From: Ammoniphilus sp. CFH 90114
Lineage (GTDB): Bacteria > Bacillota > Bacilli > Aneurinibacillales > RAOX-1
Length of the DNA: 64,000 nt
Assembly (NCBI RefSeq): GCF_004123195.1
Contig: NZ_SDLI01000002.1
Span: 124,267 to 188,266, forward strand
Direction: 5' to 3'
Shown: one piece after another, positions 1 to 8,298 of the stretch
How the letters are laid out: every line of letters begins with the position of its first letter
Position numbering within the stretch: position 1 is the first letter of the stretch
The notes under the pieces: model-generated
Told to the model about the DNA's origin: nothing
What the model saw: the letters and a program-made list of their open reading frames with translations, nothing else
Database searches by the model: none
Program-made: the position numbers and the translations under genes

Positions 1-2
1 CT

Positions 3-1154
3 TCTGTTTCCTCTGTTGTAAGACATATGGGGGATACCTTACAGTGGTATTCGAACGTCGACTCCCTTTCCACAGCTATTTCTCCTTCGGAGGAAACCAT
101 ACTCTTCCTCCACGAGGGAGCTCACTATGATATTTATGAAGTATGCAAGCAGCTTTCCATCTATCATCCCCTATTATTTATTATTCTCCTTGTTCCGAAA
201 GATAAATTAGATCTGAAACGCGCCATGAAAGCAGGGGCAACAGATTCCATAGGGTTACCTGTGCAAGAAATGGAATTGGTTACTGCCGTTCAGGAAGCGA
301 AGTATCGTCTTCAATTGAAGAAGTCCTCGCAAGCTCCTTATCCTCTACATGAGAAAAAGTTAGGGAGAGTCATGACGATTTGTGGTACGAAGGGCGGAGT
401 TGGGAAAACAACGATAGCGGTTAATCTCGCGGTGGCTTTTGCGAAATATAACTTAAAGGTAGCTGTCGTCGATGCTGACCTTCAGTTTGGTGATATTGCT
501 ATTATGTTTGATGAGCAGCCTAAGCGGACGAGCTACGAATTAGTCAAAGAACAGAACGACAAATGGGAAGAGAGTATTGATAAGTATATGACTCATCACC
601 ACTCAGGGGTACACCTGCTAGCTGCTCCTATCCGACCAGAGTTCGCGGAAGTGATTACGGGTGATCATATGAAACAAACCATTGAAGCTCTTCAATCCGT
701 CTACGATATCGTGATTATAGATACTCCGCCTTCCCTTCTCGAAACAGGACTTGTTGCTCTCGAAAGCTCAACGGAGATCCTCCTTGTTACTTCCATGGAG
801 CTGCCTACATTAAAGAATACAAAGCTATGTATGCAAACCTTGGAATCATTAGGATTGAAAGATCGAGTGAAAGTGATTTTAAATCGAGATACGAAAGTGA
901 AGGGATTAAGGTTAGATACAGTAGAGCAGGTTTTAGGAGAACCTATTTATCTACGCATTCCAAGCAGTGGGAATGTGGTTGTTCCCTCTGTTAATCAAGG
1001 TATTCCTTTTGTCCTTTCTCATCCTCGGTTAGAGATTTCTAGGAGTTTCTTCTCTTTGGCTGCTCAATTGCAAGGTGTGAAATTAAGAGAAAAGGCTCCA
1101 AGTTCATCTGTTTTTGCAAAATGGTTCAAGAAAATACCTTCAAGAAAAAAATAG
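3..1154 (+). CDS. TadZ/CpaE-like ATPase of the Tad pilus (5' end may be cut)
   Basis: A MinD/ParA-superfamily ATPase of the TadZ/CpaE type, which positions Tad (Flp) pilus assembly machines at the cell envelope. From the ATG at 27, residues 1-100 look like a degenerate receiver-like domain and a deviant Walker A motif (GTKGGVGKTT) sits near residue 120, followed by the DADLQFGD and IIDTPPS motifs of the family. No stop codon lies in frame between the window start and the ATG at 27, and no ribosome site precedes that ATG, so the true start may lie outside the window. The cpaF-like ATPase gene follows 12 bases later. Family assignment is secure; the exact N-terminus is not. Confidence 0.88.
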   Translation, partial: SVSSVVRHMGDTLQWYSNVDSLSTAISPSEETILFLHEGAHYDIYEVCKQLSIYHPLLFIILLVPKDKLDLKRAMKAGATDSIGLPVQEMELVTAVQEAKYRLQLKKSSQAPYPLHEKKLGRVMTICGTKGGVGKTTIAVNLAVAFAKYNLKVAVVDADLQFGDIAIMFDEQPKRTSYELVKEQNDKWEESIDKYMTHHHSGVHLLAAPIRPEFAEVITGDHMKQTIEALQSVYDIVIIDTPPSLLETGLVALESSTEILLVTSMELPTLKNTKLCMQTLESLGLKDRVKVILNRDTKVKGLRLDTVEQVLGEPIYLRIPSSGNVVVPSVNQGIPFVLSHPRLEISRSFFSLAAQLQGVKLREKAPSSSVFAKWFKKIPSRKK

Positions 1155-1166
1155 GGAGGAGAACCT

Positions 1167-2522
1167 ATGTCACTTCTCAAAAGGATTAATGAACAGCATA
1201 GTAAAAAAGACATCTATCCTCTACAACCTAGCAATGGACCTGTTGTTTCTATAAGGGAGATACCCAAAGAGCCTGATCAGAAAGTGAAACTAAGAACCTA
1301 TATTGTAGAAGAATTGAAGAAGCATCCGAATGCTCCAGAAGAAGAATTAACGGTTCTTATCTCAAAATTAGCAGAGACTTTTTTAGAGAAGAGCGAGCCC
1401 CTAATTTTTGAAGAAAAACAAAAACTGATCAATACGATTATCCACGAACTTACGGGCTATGGACCCATTACCCCCCTATTATCTGACCCAGATATTTCTG
1501 AGATCATGGTAAATGGAGCTTATCAAATCTATGTAGAGAAAAAAGGTAGACTAGTTAAAAGCGAAGCCTTTTTTCGAGATCAGGAGCATGTGCTGCAAGT
1601 CATTGAAAAAATTGTTTCTCCGCTGGGGAGACGAATCGATGAAAATTCACCAATGGTGGATGCTCGGCTACCTGATGGATCAAGGGTGAATGCCATTATC
1701 CCTCCCCTCGCCTTGAACGGCCCTACGATTACCATCAGGAAGTTTTCTCAGAAGCCTTTAGAAATTAATGACTTAATCCGATTTGGAACCTTAAGTAAAG
1801 AAATGGCAGATTTTCTAGATGCATGCGTGAAAGCGCGGTTAAATATTTTTATCAGTGGGGGTACAGGATCAGGAAAAACAAGTACTCTTAATGTCTTATC
1901 TTCTTTTATTCCTGAAGATGAAAGAATTATTACGATTGAAGACGCAGCGGAGTTAAAACTTTCTCAAGAGCATGTGGTATCCCTCGAAACTCGTCCAGCC
2001 AATATCGAGGGGAAAGGTGCCATATCCATGCGTGACTTGGTGCGCAATGCCCTTAGGATGAGACCGGAAAGAGTGGTGATCGGGGAGGTTCGGGGAGCCG
2101 AGGCGCTTGATATGTTGCAAGCCATGAACACGGGACATGATGGTTCTCTAGCAACGGGTCACTCTAACTCTCCGCGAGATATGTTGTCTCGTCTCGAAAC
2201 GATGGTTCTTATGGGTGGGGTGGAATTGCCGGTAAAGGCGATTCGGGAACAAATGGCAGGCGCCATAGATCTGATTATTCAACAATCTAGATTAAAAGAC
2301 GGCAGTAGGAAGATTACCCATATTACCGAGGTTCTTGGACTTGAAGGGGAAACGATTGTTCTTCAAGATTTGTTTGTTTTTAAACAAACAGGCATGTCTC
2401 AGGAGAATAAGGTACAAGGAAAATTTACAGCTACAGGTATACGTCCTTATTGCGCAGAAAAATTGGAAGAGCTAGGGATTGCTCTTCCATCAGAATGGTT
2501 TCGCGAGGGGTGGTCTTCATGA
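1167..2522 (+). CDS. cpaF: CpaF/TadA-type secretion ATPase
   Basis: Type II/IV secretion-superfamily ATPase that powers Tad pilus assembly at the cytoplasmic face of the membrane. The 451-residue protein has the family layout: a helical N-terminal part, the conserved region around NGPTITIRKF, a Walker A motif GGTGSGKT near residue 231, the EDAAEL acidic box and a GEVRGAEALDMLQAMNTGHDGSLATGHSNSPRDMLSR-like Walker B/His-box stretch. A GGGAGGAG ribosome site precedes the ATG. It lies between the TadZ-like gene and tadB, and its TGA overlaps the tadB ATG, so translation is coupled. Confidence 0.93.
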   Translation: MSLLKRINEQHSKKDIYPLQPSNGPVVSIREIPKEPDQKVKLRTYIVEELKKHPNAPEEELTVLISKLAETFLEKSEPLIFEEKQKLINTIIHELTGYGPITPLLSDPDISEIMVNGAYQIYVEKKGRLVKSEAFFRDQEHVLQVIEKIVSPLGRRIDENSPMVDARLPDGSRVNAIIPPLALNGPTITIRKFSQKPLEINDLIRFGTLSKEMADFLDACVKARLNIFISGGTGSGKTSTLNVLSSFIPEDERIITIEDAAELKLSQEHVVSLETRPANIEGKGAISMRDLVRNALRMRPERVVIGEVRGAEALDMLQAMNTGHDGSLATGHSNSPRDMLSRLETMVLMGGVELPVKAIREQMAGAIDLIIQQSRLKDGSRKITHITEVLGLEGETIVLQDLFVFKQTGMSQENKVQGKFTATGIRPYCAEKLEELGIALPSEWFREGWSS

Positions 2523-3496
2523 TCTTTATACTATTCACCATCTTCTTTGTATCCATTACGGTGCTTTTCGCTGCAATTGGTTTACTTATTCGTAAGAGAC
2601 GTCTCTGGGTGGTGGATCGGTTAGAGAAATTTCTACCTTATTCCTCTACCATGATCGTAACAGATGAACCGAAAAAGGAGGGCATGCCAAAGCAAAAAAT
2701 AGGAGCCCAGATCCTTTCTGTGATGAGTAAAATGATAGAGGGCAGGTCATTCGTTCTCCGCTTTGAGCGTGAGCTTGAGCAATCAGGAGTCCCTCTAAAG
2801 GCAGAGGAATTCGTCATCGTAAAAGTAGTTTCGGGAATCGGGTTTTCTTCTCTCATTGCTCTAGGACTAGAATGGGGAGGATGGATTGCTCTCCTGATGT
2901 TATGGGTTGGCTACATGATCCCGAATATCGAGTTGAAGAGAAGAAAAGAAAAAAGACTACAGCGCTGCTTAACCCAATTGCCACCGGCTTTAGGTTCAAT
3001 GGCTACTTCCCTTCGTGCAGGTTTTAGCTTTATGCAAGCCTTACAAATGATCTCTAAGGAAATACCTGATCCTTTAGGACCTGAATTTGCCCGAACTCTA
3101 AGAGAAATCAATTTTGGAGTTTCAGTGGATGACGCATTGAAAAGACTAACGGAGCGGCTACCCAACCCAGATTTGGAGATGGTCCTCATGGCTATGTTAA
3201 TTCAACGTTCCACAGGAGGAAATCTAGCTGAGATTTTGGAGTCCATACAAGAAACGATTCAGGAACGGGTAAGGATGAAGGAAGAATCGAGGACATTAAC
3301 TGCACAAGGGCGGGCTTCAGCGTGGGTAATTACGATACTGCCTATTGCGTTGGCTGTCTTTTTGTATGGAACGAATCATGACTATTTTACACCCATGCTA
3401 ACACACCCGATTGGTTGGGGATTTATTTTGTATGGCTTAGTATCAGGAGCAATTGGATGGATCGTTATCCAAAAAATGATGAAAATTGAGGTGTAA
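2519..3496 (+). CDS. tadB: TadB-like pilus assembly membrane protein
   Basis: Inner-membrane platform protein of the Tad pilus, GSPII_F (type II secretion F) family. I chose the ATG at 2519, which overlaps the cpaF stop as ATGA and has a GAGGGG site about 8 bases upstream; the open frame extends to 2450 but that part overlaps cpaF. The 325-residue product begins with a membrane segment, has a second hydrophobic pair around residues 100-125, the F domain (LPPALGSMATSLRAGFSF region) and two C-terminal membrane segments. tadC follows after two bases. Family assignment is firm; any role beyond the pilus platform is unknown. Confidence 0.9.
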   Translation: MIFILFTIFFVSITVLFAAIGLLIRKRRLWVVDRLEKFLPYSSTMIVTDEPKKEGMPKQKIGAQILSVMSKMIEGRSFVLRFERELEQSGVPLKAEEFVIVKVVSGIGFSSLIALGLEWGGWIALLMLWVGYMIPNIELKRRKEKRLQRCLTQLPPALGSMATSLRAGFSFMQALQMISKEIPDPLGPEFARTLREINFGVSVDDALKRLTERLPNPDLEMVLMAMLIQRSTGGNLAEILESIQETIQERVRMKEESRTLTAQGRASAWVITILPIALAVFLYGTNHDYFTPMLTHPIGWGFILYGLVSGAIGWIVIQKMMKIEV

Positions 3497-3498
3497 CG

Positions 3499-4425
3499 AT
3501 GAGTAAATTCTTGTTCCTTATAGGAAGTTTTGGTTTTTTTACTCTTATTATTGCAGGTCTGCTGCACTATCTTCTTCGATCAAGGTTAAGAGTCGAACGT
3601 CGCCTGCTTCCTCTAATTGGGGTCGAGGAGCCTGCTGATTTAACGCCTGTTCAAACGGAAGAGAAGTCCCTTCGGGAAAGAGTGATCCAACCCATCTGGT
3701 TTGCATTAAGACGTACGCTTTCGGATCAGATGCCGTCAAAGGCAACCATGGCCCTTGAAAAAAGGTTGCAGGAAGCGGGAAGTCCTTTTCAGTGGACTGC
3801 TGTTGATTACCGTTTGATACAGTTCATTCTCTTTGGTGTATTGCTTGTAGGTTCCTTAGCTTTTTTTACTTACACGAATGACTCGATGGGAAAAGTAATG
3901 ATCTATTCCTTTTTGACGGCTGCCTTGGGATTTTTCTATCCTTTTTTATATATCGTTGACAAAAGAAAGCAGCGCATCCTAGCTATTGAGAAGAGTTTGT
4001 CGGATTTTTTTGATATGGTGGGCGTTTCCCTTGAAGCAGGTATGGGATTAGATGGGGCACTATATAAAGTAAGTAAGAGAATGGAGGGACCGTTATCTAA
4101 AGAAATCTTGCAAGCGTTGGATGAGATGAAATTAGGGAAGTCAAGGCGGGATGCCTTCACTAGTCTTCGTGATCGAGTGCCTTCGGAACCTTTTCAAAGT
4201 GTGATGAGTGCCTTAATTCAAGCAGACCAATTCGGAATTGGCATGACCAAGGTATTACGTGCTCAAACCAGAAGGCTAAGAGAACAAAGAAGGCAAGCGG
4301 CAAGAGAAAAAGCGATGAAAGCACCCATCAAGATGATGATTCCCATGGTTCTGCTGATCTTTCCTACATTGTTTATCGTCATCTTGGGGCCCATCATCGT
4401 GCAGGTGATCACGCAGTTATTTTAA
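3499..4425 (+). CDS. tadC: TadC-like pilus assembly membrane protein
   Basis: Second GSPII_F-family membrane protein, the usual partner of TadB in the Tad pilus platform. The 308-residue protein has an N-terminal membrane segment, two more around residues 110-155, the F domain (DFFDMVGVSLEAGMGLDGAL, residues about 165-185) and a long C-terminal hydrophobic segment ending the protein. The start lies 2 bases after tadB, so the four Tad genes form one operon that ends here. No pilin (flp), TadV/CpaA peptidase or TadE/F-like gene is in the window; they may lie to the left. Confidence 0.9.
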   Translation: MSKFLFLIGSFGFFTLIIAGLLHYLLRSRLRVERRLLPLIGVEEPADLTPVQTEEKSLRERVIQPIWFALRRTLSDQMPSKATMALEKRLQEAGSPFQWTAVDYRLIQFILFGVLLVGSLAFFTYTNDSMGKVMIYSFLTAALGFFYPFLYIVDKRKQRILAIEKSLSDFFDMVGVSLEAGMGLDGALYKVSKRMEGPLSKEILQALDEMKLGKSRRDAFTSLRDRVPSEPFQSVMSALIQADQFGIGMTKVLRAQTRRLREQRRQAAREKAMKAPIKMMIPMVLLIFPTLFIVILGPIIVQVITQLF

Positions 4426-4488
4426 GTGGTAAGTGGTATATGTGGGGTTATAATGGCACGAGAAGTTCCCTTTTAATGAACCCGAACA

Positions 4489-4518
4489 AGGCGGTTTTCG
4501 ATTTCTCTAAGACCGCCT
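4489..4518. terminator. inverted repeat between tadC and menG
   Basis: AGGCGGT at 4489-4495 and ACCGCCT at 4512-4518 form a 7-bp stem with a 16-base loop between convergent tadC and menG. There is no U-run on either side, so it is only a possible transcription end. Confidence 0.3.
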
Positions 4519-4545
4519 GCTGGGCACACAGGAAACACGACGCCC

Positions 4546-5265
4546 CTATTTACGTCCCTCTACAATCGCCAATGTACCGCCCATTAAATCCTTAAACTTC
4601 GTTTCTTGAAGTCCCTTCTTGGCAAACAGGCTTGTTAGTTTCCTTGCGTCAGGAAATTCTTTAGCTGATTCGTAGAAATAGTGGTAGGCATTAGCTTTGC
4701 CTGCTCCAAACTGCCCCATGACGGGGACAATCTTTTCAAAGTAGAGCCAGTAGACTTGTTTGAAGACAGGAGCATTGGGCTTAGACATATCTAGGGATAC
4801 GAGTTTTCCGCCTGGTTTAAGGACACGAACCATCTCCGAGATGGCTACCTCTATATCCGGGACGTTGCGCAGTCCCCAAGCGACGGTAACCGCATCAAAC
4901 TGGTTATCTTCAAAGGGGAGACTCATGGCATTTCCTTGGATAAGAGTAATGATGTCTTTATGGGGGTGAGAGAGAATGTTCTGCTTCCCAACCTCAATCA
5001 TGTTTTCTGAGAAATCAAGGCCAGTTACTCTTCCTTCTGGTCCAACCGACGTAGCAAGTTGCATGGAGAGCTTGGCTGTTCCGCAGCAAACATCAAGAAT
5101 GTGATCTCCCTTGCTGGCTTCGGAGCGCGCGACAACCATACGTCGCCATCTCTCGTCCTGTCCCATACTCATCATTCGGTTTGTACGATCATAGCCTGTA
5201 GAGATCGTATTAAATAGATCTCTTACATAAGATTCTTTTTTATCTTTAGATGGAAGATAGGACAT
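4546..5265 (-). CDS. menG: demethylmenaquinone methyltransferase
   Basis: UbiE/MenG-family SAM-dependent methyltransferase, last step of menaquinone synthesis. The 239-residue protein carries motif I (LDVCCGTAKLS), the GLDFSENM loop, the family signature TVAWGLRNVPD and the MVRVLKPGGKLVSLD motif. I chose the ATG at 5265, preceded by AAAGGGGG on the minus strand; the open frame runs on to 5379 through a promoter and a terminator. The gene is monocistronic here, unlike the common hepS-menG-hepT arrangement: no prenyl diphosphate synthase genes are adjacent. Confidence 0.93.
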   Translation of the reverse strand: MSYLPSKDKKESYVRDLFNTISTGYDRTNRMMSMGQDERWRRMVVARSEASKGDHILDVCCGTAKLSMQLATSVGPEGRVTGLDFSENMIEVGKQNILSHPHKDIITLIQGNAMSLPFEDNQFDAVTVAWGLRNVPDIEVAISEMVRVLKPGGKLVSLDMSKPNAPVFKQVYWLYFEKIVPVMGQFGAGKANAYHYFYESAKEFPDARKLTSLFAKKGLQETKFKDLMGGTLAIVEGRK

Positions 5266-5298
5266 TGTTAGTCCCCCTTTCCGAAAATTCATATTGAT

Positions 5299-5327
5299 AT
5301 TATAGCCATAACTCTGTAAGTCGTCTA
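5299..5327 (-). promoter_or_regulatory. sigma-A type promoter of menG
   Basis: On the minus strand TAGACG (5322-5327) and a perfect TATAAT (5299-5304) are separated by 17 bases and lie about 35 bases before the menG start. This also shows that the longer open frame is not all coding. Confidence 0.65.
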
Positions 5328-5362
5328 TCTTTGTCATTTGGTGATTTAAGGATAGCCAAAAT

Positions 5363-5384
5363 AAAAACCGGGTTTGCACCCCGG
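5363..5384 (-). terminator. terminator of the phosphatase-like gene
   Basis: On the minus strand CCGGG (5380-5384) and CCCGG (5368-5372) form a short GC stem followed by a run of T. It lies just past the stop codon at 5392 and before the menG promoter. Confidence 0.7.
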
Positions 5385-5391
5385 CTTATCG

Positions 5392-5823
5392 TTATTTGTA
5401 TAGATTTTGCAAGGTCTTTTTTAAGCTTGGATGAAGAGCGGTTTGTTTACGGCTCATCTCTACAAATTCTAACGCTTCCTTCATTTTTTTGCAAATTTTA
5501 AGCTCAATGAGGACGCCAATAGCTATTGTCGCTGTTCTGCATACACCTGAAGCACAATGAATCCCAATCTTTTTATCTTGATGATAGAGCTCTGTAACGG
5601 TGCGAATCGCTTCTCTTACCAGCGCTTCCTGACCTGTAATATGGTCCTTCAAGGGGATATGTATCCACCTAGAATTCTCACTGGAAAAGGATGGACGAGT
5701 AGCTTCTTCTCGCAAATCGATGATGACGTCACATTGAGCAATGTCGACCATGTCTTGTGCATCATTCTCACTTCCAATATAAATTCTGGCAGGGATCAAC
5801 GTGTTGTATTTGACACGGTCCAC
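5392..5823 (-). CDS. dual-specificity/tyrosine phosphatase-like protein
   Basis: A 143-residue cytoplasmic protein of the dual-specificity protein phosphatase fold. The phosphate-binding CX5R loop is intact (Cys90 to Arg96 in HCASGVCRT), and a candidate general acid lies in the region around Asp60. It starts with GTG behind an AAAGGAGAG site. The substrate cannot be told from sequence; this small size fits the core catalytic domain only. It is followed by its own terminator and is not in an operon with a kinase. Confidence 0.78.
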   Translation of the reverse strand: MDRVKYNTLIPARIYIGSENDAQDMVDIAQCDVIIDLREEATRPSFSSENSRWIHIPLKDHITGQEALVREAIRTVTELYHQDKKIGIHCASGVCRTATIAIGVLIELKICKKMKEALEFVEMSRKQTALHPSLKKTLQNLYK

Positions 5824-5951
5824 AAAAAATCTCTCCTTTATTCATGCGGTTAAGAGTTGGATCTAAAGATTATTACCTATTGTATAATAAAAAGTAAGGA
5901 AAGAGAGTGAACACTTTTAGACAATCTTCGCTAGGGTAAATTGTAATAATA

Positions 5952-5974
5952 AGAGGTTCCCTAAGGGAACCTCT
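5952..5974 (-). terminator. terminator after the ABC lipoprotein gene
   Basis: AGAGGTTCCC (5952-5961) pairs perfectly with GGGAACCTCT (5965-5974) around a TAA loop. It lies past the stop at 5993; the downstream T-rich tract is interrupted. Confidence 0.65.
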
Positions 5975-5992
5975 ACTGCGTTCTGGGACTTT

Positions 5993-7024
5993 TTACTCAA
6001 TAACTTCATCCGCATCGTCCAACATCTTCTGAGGGAGGGTGATGCCAAAGCGTTCTGCAGCTTTTTTATTTACGAATAATTGAAGGTTCTTCTGCGTTTC
6101 AATGGCCATGTCTGCTGGTTTGGCTTCCCCATTTAGTACTCTTACTGCCATTTCCCCTGTTTGTCTACCTAACTCATAGTAGTCGATACCATAAGTGACA
6201 AGAGCCCCATTTTTAACGGATTCACCTTCACCAGCCACAACTGGAAGCTTAAGCTGCTCAGCAACCATTAACACGGTATCAAGAGCAGACACAACGGTAT
6301 TATCAGTTGGCACGTAAAAAGCGTCAATTCCAGAGAATGATTCAGCGGCTTGCTTTACTTCAGAACTGTTGGTGACAGCACGCTCTACAAGCTCAAGACC
6401 TAGTTCAGGAGCCAATGCTTTCGCTTGCTCAATCTGAACAACAGAGTTCGCTTCTCCGGAATTGTAGATTACTCCGACTTTCTTTGCATCTGGCTTGATT
6501 TCTTTAATCAAGTTTAATTGTTCTTTTATTGGATTCATATCTGAGGTACCTGTTACATTAGCTCCTGGCTTGTCCATATCAGGTACAATCTTCGCTACTA
6601 CTGGATCGGTTACCGCTGTGATAAGAATCGGAATATCTTTCGTTGCTTGAGCTGCAGCTTGTGCTGTTGGTGTCGCAATCGCTAGAATTAAATCTACCTT
6701 ATCTCCTGAAAATTTCTGTGCAATAGAAGTCGCTGTATTCATATCTCCTTGAGCGCTCTGGAAATCGTACGTGACTTGCTCGCCTTCTTTATATCCGTTC
6801 TCGTTTAGATAATCAACAAACCCTTTACGAGCAGCATCTAGGGCAGGGTGCTCTACAATCTGCGTTACACCGATCTTCAATTGTTTAACTTCTGTGGTTT
6901 CAGCTGGTTTCTCAGGTGTTGCAGCAGGTTGGCTGGATGATCCTCCGCCTCCGCATGCACTAAGAGATAGAGCTAAAGAGAATCCTAAAACCCCCATTGC
7001 GAACTGTTTCCATTGCTTCCTCAT
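5993..7024 (-). CDS. ABC transporter substrate-binding lipoprotein (TrpX-type)
   Basis: Periplasmic-binding-type protein of the DUF534/TrpX family, which captures tryptophan or tyrosine-like solutes for an ABC importer. The 343-residue product has a lipoprotein signal with the lipobox LSAC and lipidated Cys24, a Gly/Ser/Pro-rich linker to about residue 45, then the two-lobed domain (IGVTQIVEHPALDAARKGF region, DLILAIATPTAQAA, GVIYNSGEANS). The matching permease and ATPase types are encoded at 20.5-22.3 kb rather than next to it. Start ATG at 7024; it diverges from the Crp/Fnr gene across about 210 bases. Confidence 0.87.
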   Translation of the reverse strand: MRKQWKQFAMGVLGFSLALSLSACGGGGSSSQPAATPEKPAETTEVKQLKIGVTQIVEHPALDAARKGFVDYLNENGYKEGEQVTYDFQSAQGDMNTATSIAQKFSGDKVDLILAIATPTAQAAAQATKDIPILITAVTDPVVAKIVPDMDKPGANVTGTSDMNPIKEQLNLIKEIKPDAKKVGVIYNSGEANSVVQIEQAKALAPELGLELVERAVTNSSEVKQAAESFSGIDAFYVPTDNTVVSALDTVLMVAEQLKLPVVAGEGESVKNGALVTYGIDYYELGRQTGEMAVRVLNGEAKPADMAIETQKNLQLFVNKKAAERFGITLPQKMLDDADEVIE

Positions 7025-7222
7025 TATAGTTTCCCCCTCTGTCTATCTTCTTTTAAATCAGTCTACGTGAAAAGTTATGAATCAATCATCTTTTTCACTT
7101 TTACACTAAAAAGCATATGTGTGATAAAGTATATATATTAAAATATCAAAAAAGTAAGACGATGACAATCCTATTTTTTTAGGGTCTGCGCGTTACAATG
7201 AAAAAATGGTAAGATGGCGTAT

Positions 7223-7231
7223 AGGAGGTGA
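7223..7231 (+). promoter_or_regulatory. full-length Shine-Dalgarno that decides the start
   Basis: AGGAGGTGA is a perfect nine-base match to the 16S anti-SD. It overlaps the GTG at 7228, which therefore cannot be the start it serves; the in-frame codon 8 bases further on is ATC at 7237. Confidence 0.7.
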
Positions 7232-7236
7232 AGGAA

Positions 7237-7896
7237 ATCGAAAATTCATTACAGCAAATGCTTAAAAAAATAGGGATGTTTCAGCACTGCAATGAAGATG
7301 AGTTAAGCCAACTTTCCACCCTCATGCTCCTCAAGGAAGGAAAAAAGAGGGATGTTTTGTTTTATGAAAGTGATCCCTGTGACGTAATCTATTTTATAAA
7401 AAAGGGAAGAGTTAAAGTATTTAAAACGACGGAAGATGGCCGAGAACAAATTGTTAATCTCCTAGGCAAGGGAGATATGCTCCCTCACGTAGGTTGGTAT
7501 GGGGGCAGTGATTATCCTGCTACAGCGGAATTACTTGAGGATGGGGAACTTTACTTTATGTATGTCCAGCAATTTACCCAGCTCCTTGAACAACAGCCTA
7601 AGCTGACCGTAAAACTCCTTAAAGAACTAGACGTTAAAATTAGAGCCCTTCAATCTCGCCTATCGCACGTATTGAGTAAAGATATGACAGAGAAGATATG
7701 GGGTGTTCTATACGCCTTAGTAAAGGAAAAAGGAAAAAGAATCGATGAAGGTTTTCTATTAGAAATCGAATTGACGCATCAGGATATAGCCAATATGGTT
7801 GGAACTACGAGAGAAACGGCGAGTCGAATCATTAGTCAACTAAAAAAAGAGGGAAAGATGCACTTGGACCATCGTTTCCTGATGATCAAGGAGTAA
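7237..7896 (+). CDS. Crp/Fnr-family transcription regulator (possible AUC start)
   Basis: Cytoplasmic regulator with an N-terminal cyclic-nucleotide-binding-type beta barrel (about residues 15-120), a dimerisation helix and a C-terminal winged helix (TTRETASRIISQLKKEGK recognition region). The protein lacks the N-terminal cysteine cluster of FNR, so an iron-sulphur oxygen sensor is unlikely; the effector is unknown. The conventional start would be GTG 7228, but that codon lies inside the ribosome site AGGAGGTGA. No ATG, GTG or TTG stands at the right distance; ATC 7237 does (8 bases), and the next ATG is 7258. Divergent from the ABC lipoprotein gene, which it might control. Confidence 0.85.
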   Translation: MENSLQQMLKKIGMFQHCNEDELSQLSTLMLLKEGKKRDVLFYESDPCDVIYFIKKGRVKVFKTTEDGREQIVNLLGKGDMLPHVGWYGGSDYPATAELLEDGELYFMYVQQFTQLLEQQPKLTVKLLKELDVKIRALQSRLSHVLSKDMTEKIWGVLYALVKEKGKRIDEGFLLEIELTHQDIANMVGTTRETASRIISQLKKEGKMHLDHRFLMIKE

Positions 7897-8003
7897 TGAT
7901 TCGACAAAAGCTTCTTGGTATTGTCGATATTTTGCGATTTATTTGTAGGTAGAAGCCTTAGTGTTTATGCCATAATGGATAAAAGCAGCTGAGGAGGCAA
8001 ACC

Positions 8004-8174
8004 ATGGAAAGCTATCGTTTCAAGAAAAATTACATTTACTATCTTGCAATTTTTCTAACTGTCTTTACAGGCTGGATGCTTTTTTCTATCCTAGATTCTG
8101 ATCAAGCTGAGAGAAATATAATTGATAAAGAAAGCCTCCGTTTACAGGTCAATTATTCCCCCTTAGAACGATAA
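8004..8174 (+). CDS. 56-residue single-pass membrane protein
   Basis: A small open frame with ATG at 8004, GAGGAGG ribosome site at 7991-7997 and TAA at 8172. The product has a short basic N-terminus (YRFKKN), one hydrophobic segment at about residues 10-30 and a polar, charged tail. A strong terminator follows after 15 bases, so it has its own transcription unit boundaries. I do not recognise the family. The ribosome site, the membrane segment and the terminator are the evidence that it is real. Confidence 0.65.
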   Translation: MESYRFKKNYIYYLAIFLTVFTGWMLFSILDSDQAERNIIDKESLRLQVNYSPLER

Positions 8175-8189
8175 GAGTTATTTATGTCG

Positions 8190-8227
8190 AAGCTACTTCT
8201 AATCTTTTTAGAGAAGTAGCTTTTTTA
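8190..8227 (+). terminator. terminator after the 56-residue gene
   Basis: AAGCTACTTCT (8190-8200) pairs with AGAAGTAGCTT (8212-8222) and runs into a T-rich tract. It lies 70 bases before the terC-like gene. Confidence 0.85.
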
Positions 8228-8298
8228 TTTTTATTTTCATGTATGAAGGAGGGACAAGGCAAATATATATATCTTTAGCGGGAGAGGGGGATAACAAG

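Noticed and set aside
8175-8298. yybP-ykoY manganese riboswitch before the terC-like gene
   Set aside because: The hairpin here is a simple terminator and the conserved riboswitch bases are missing; space is also too short.
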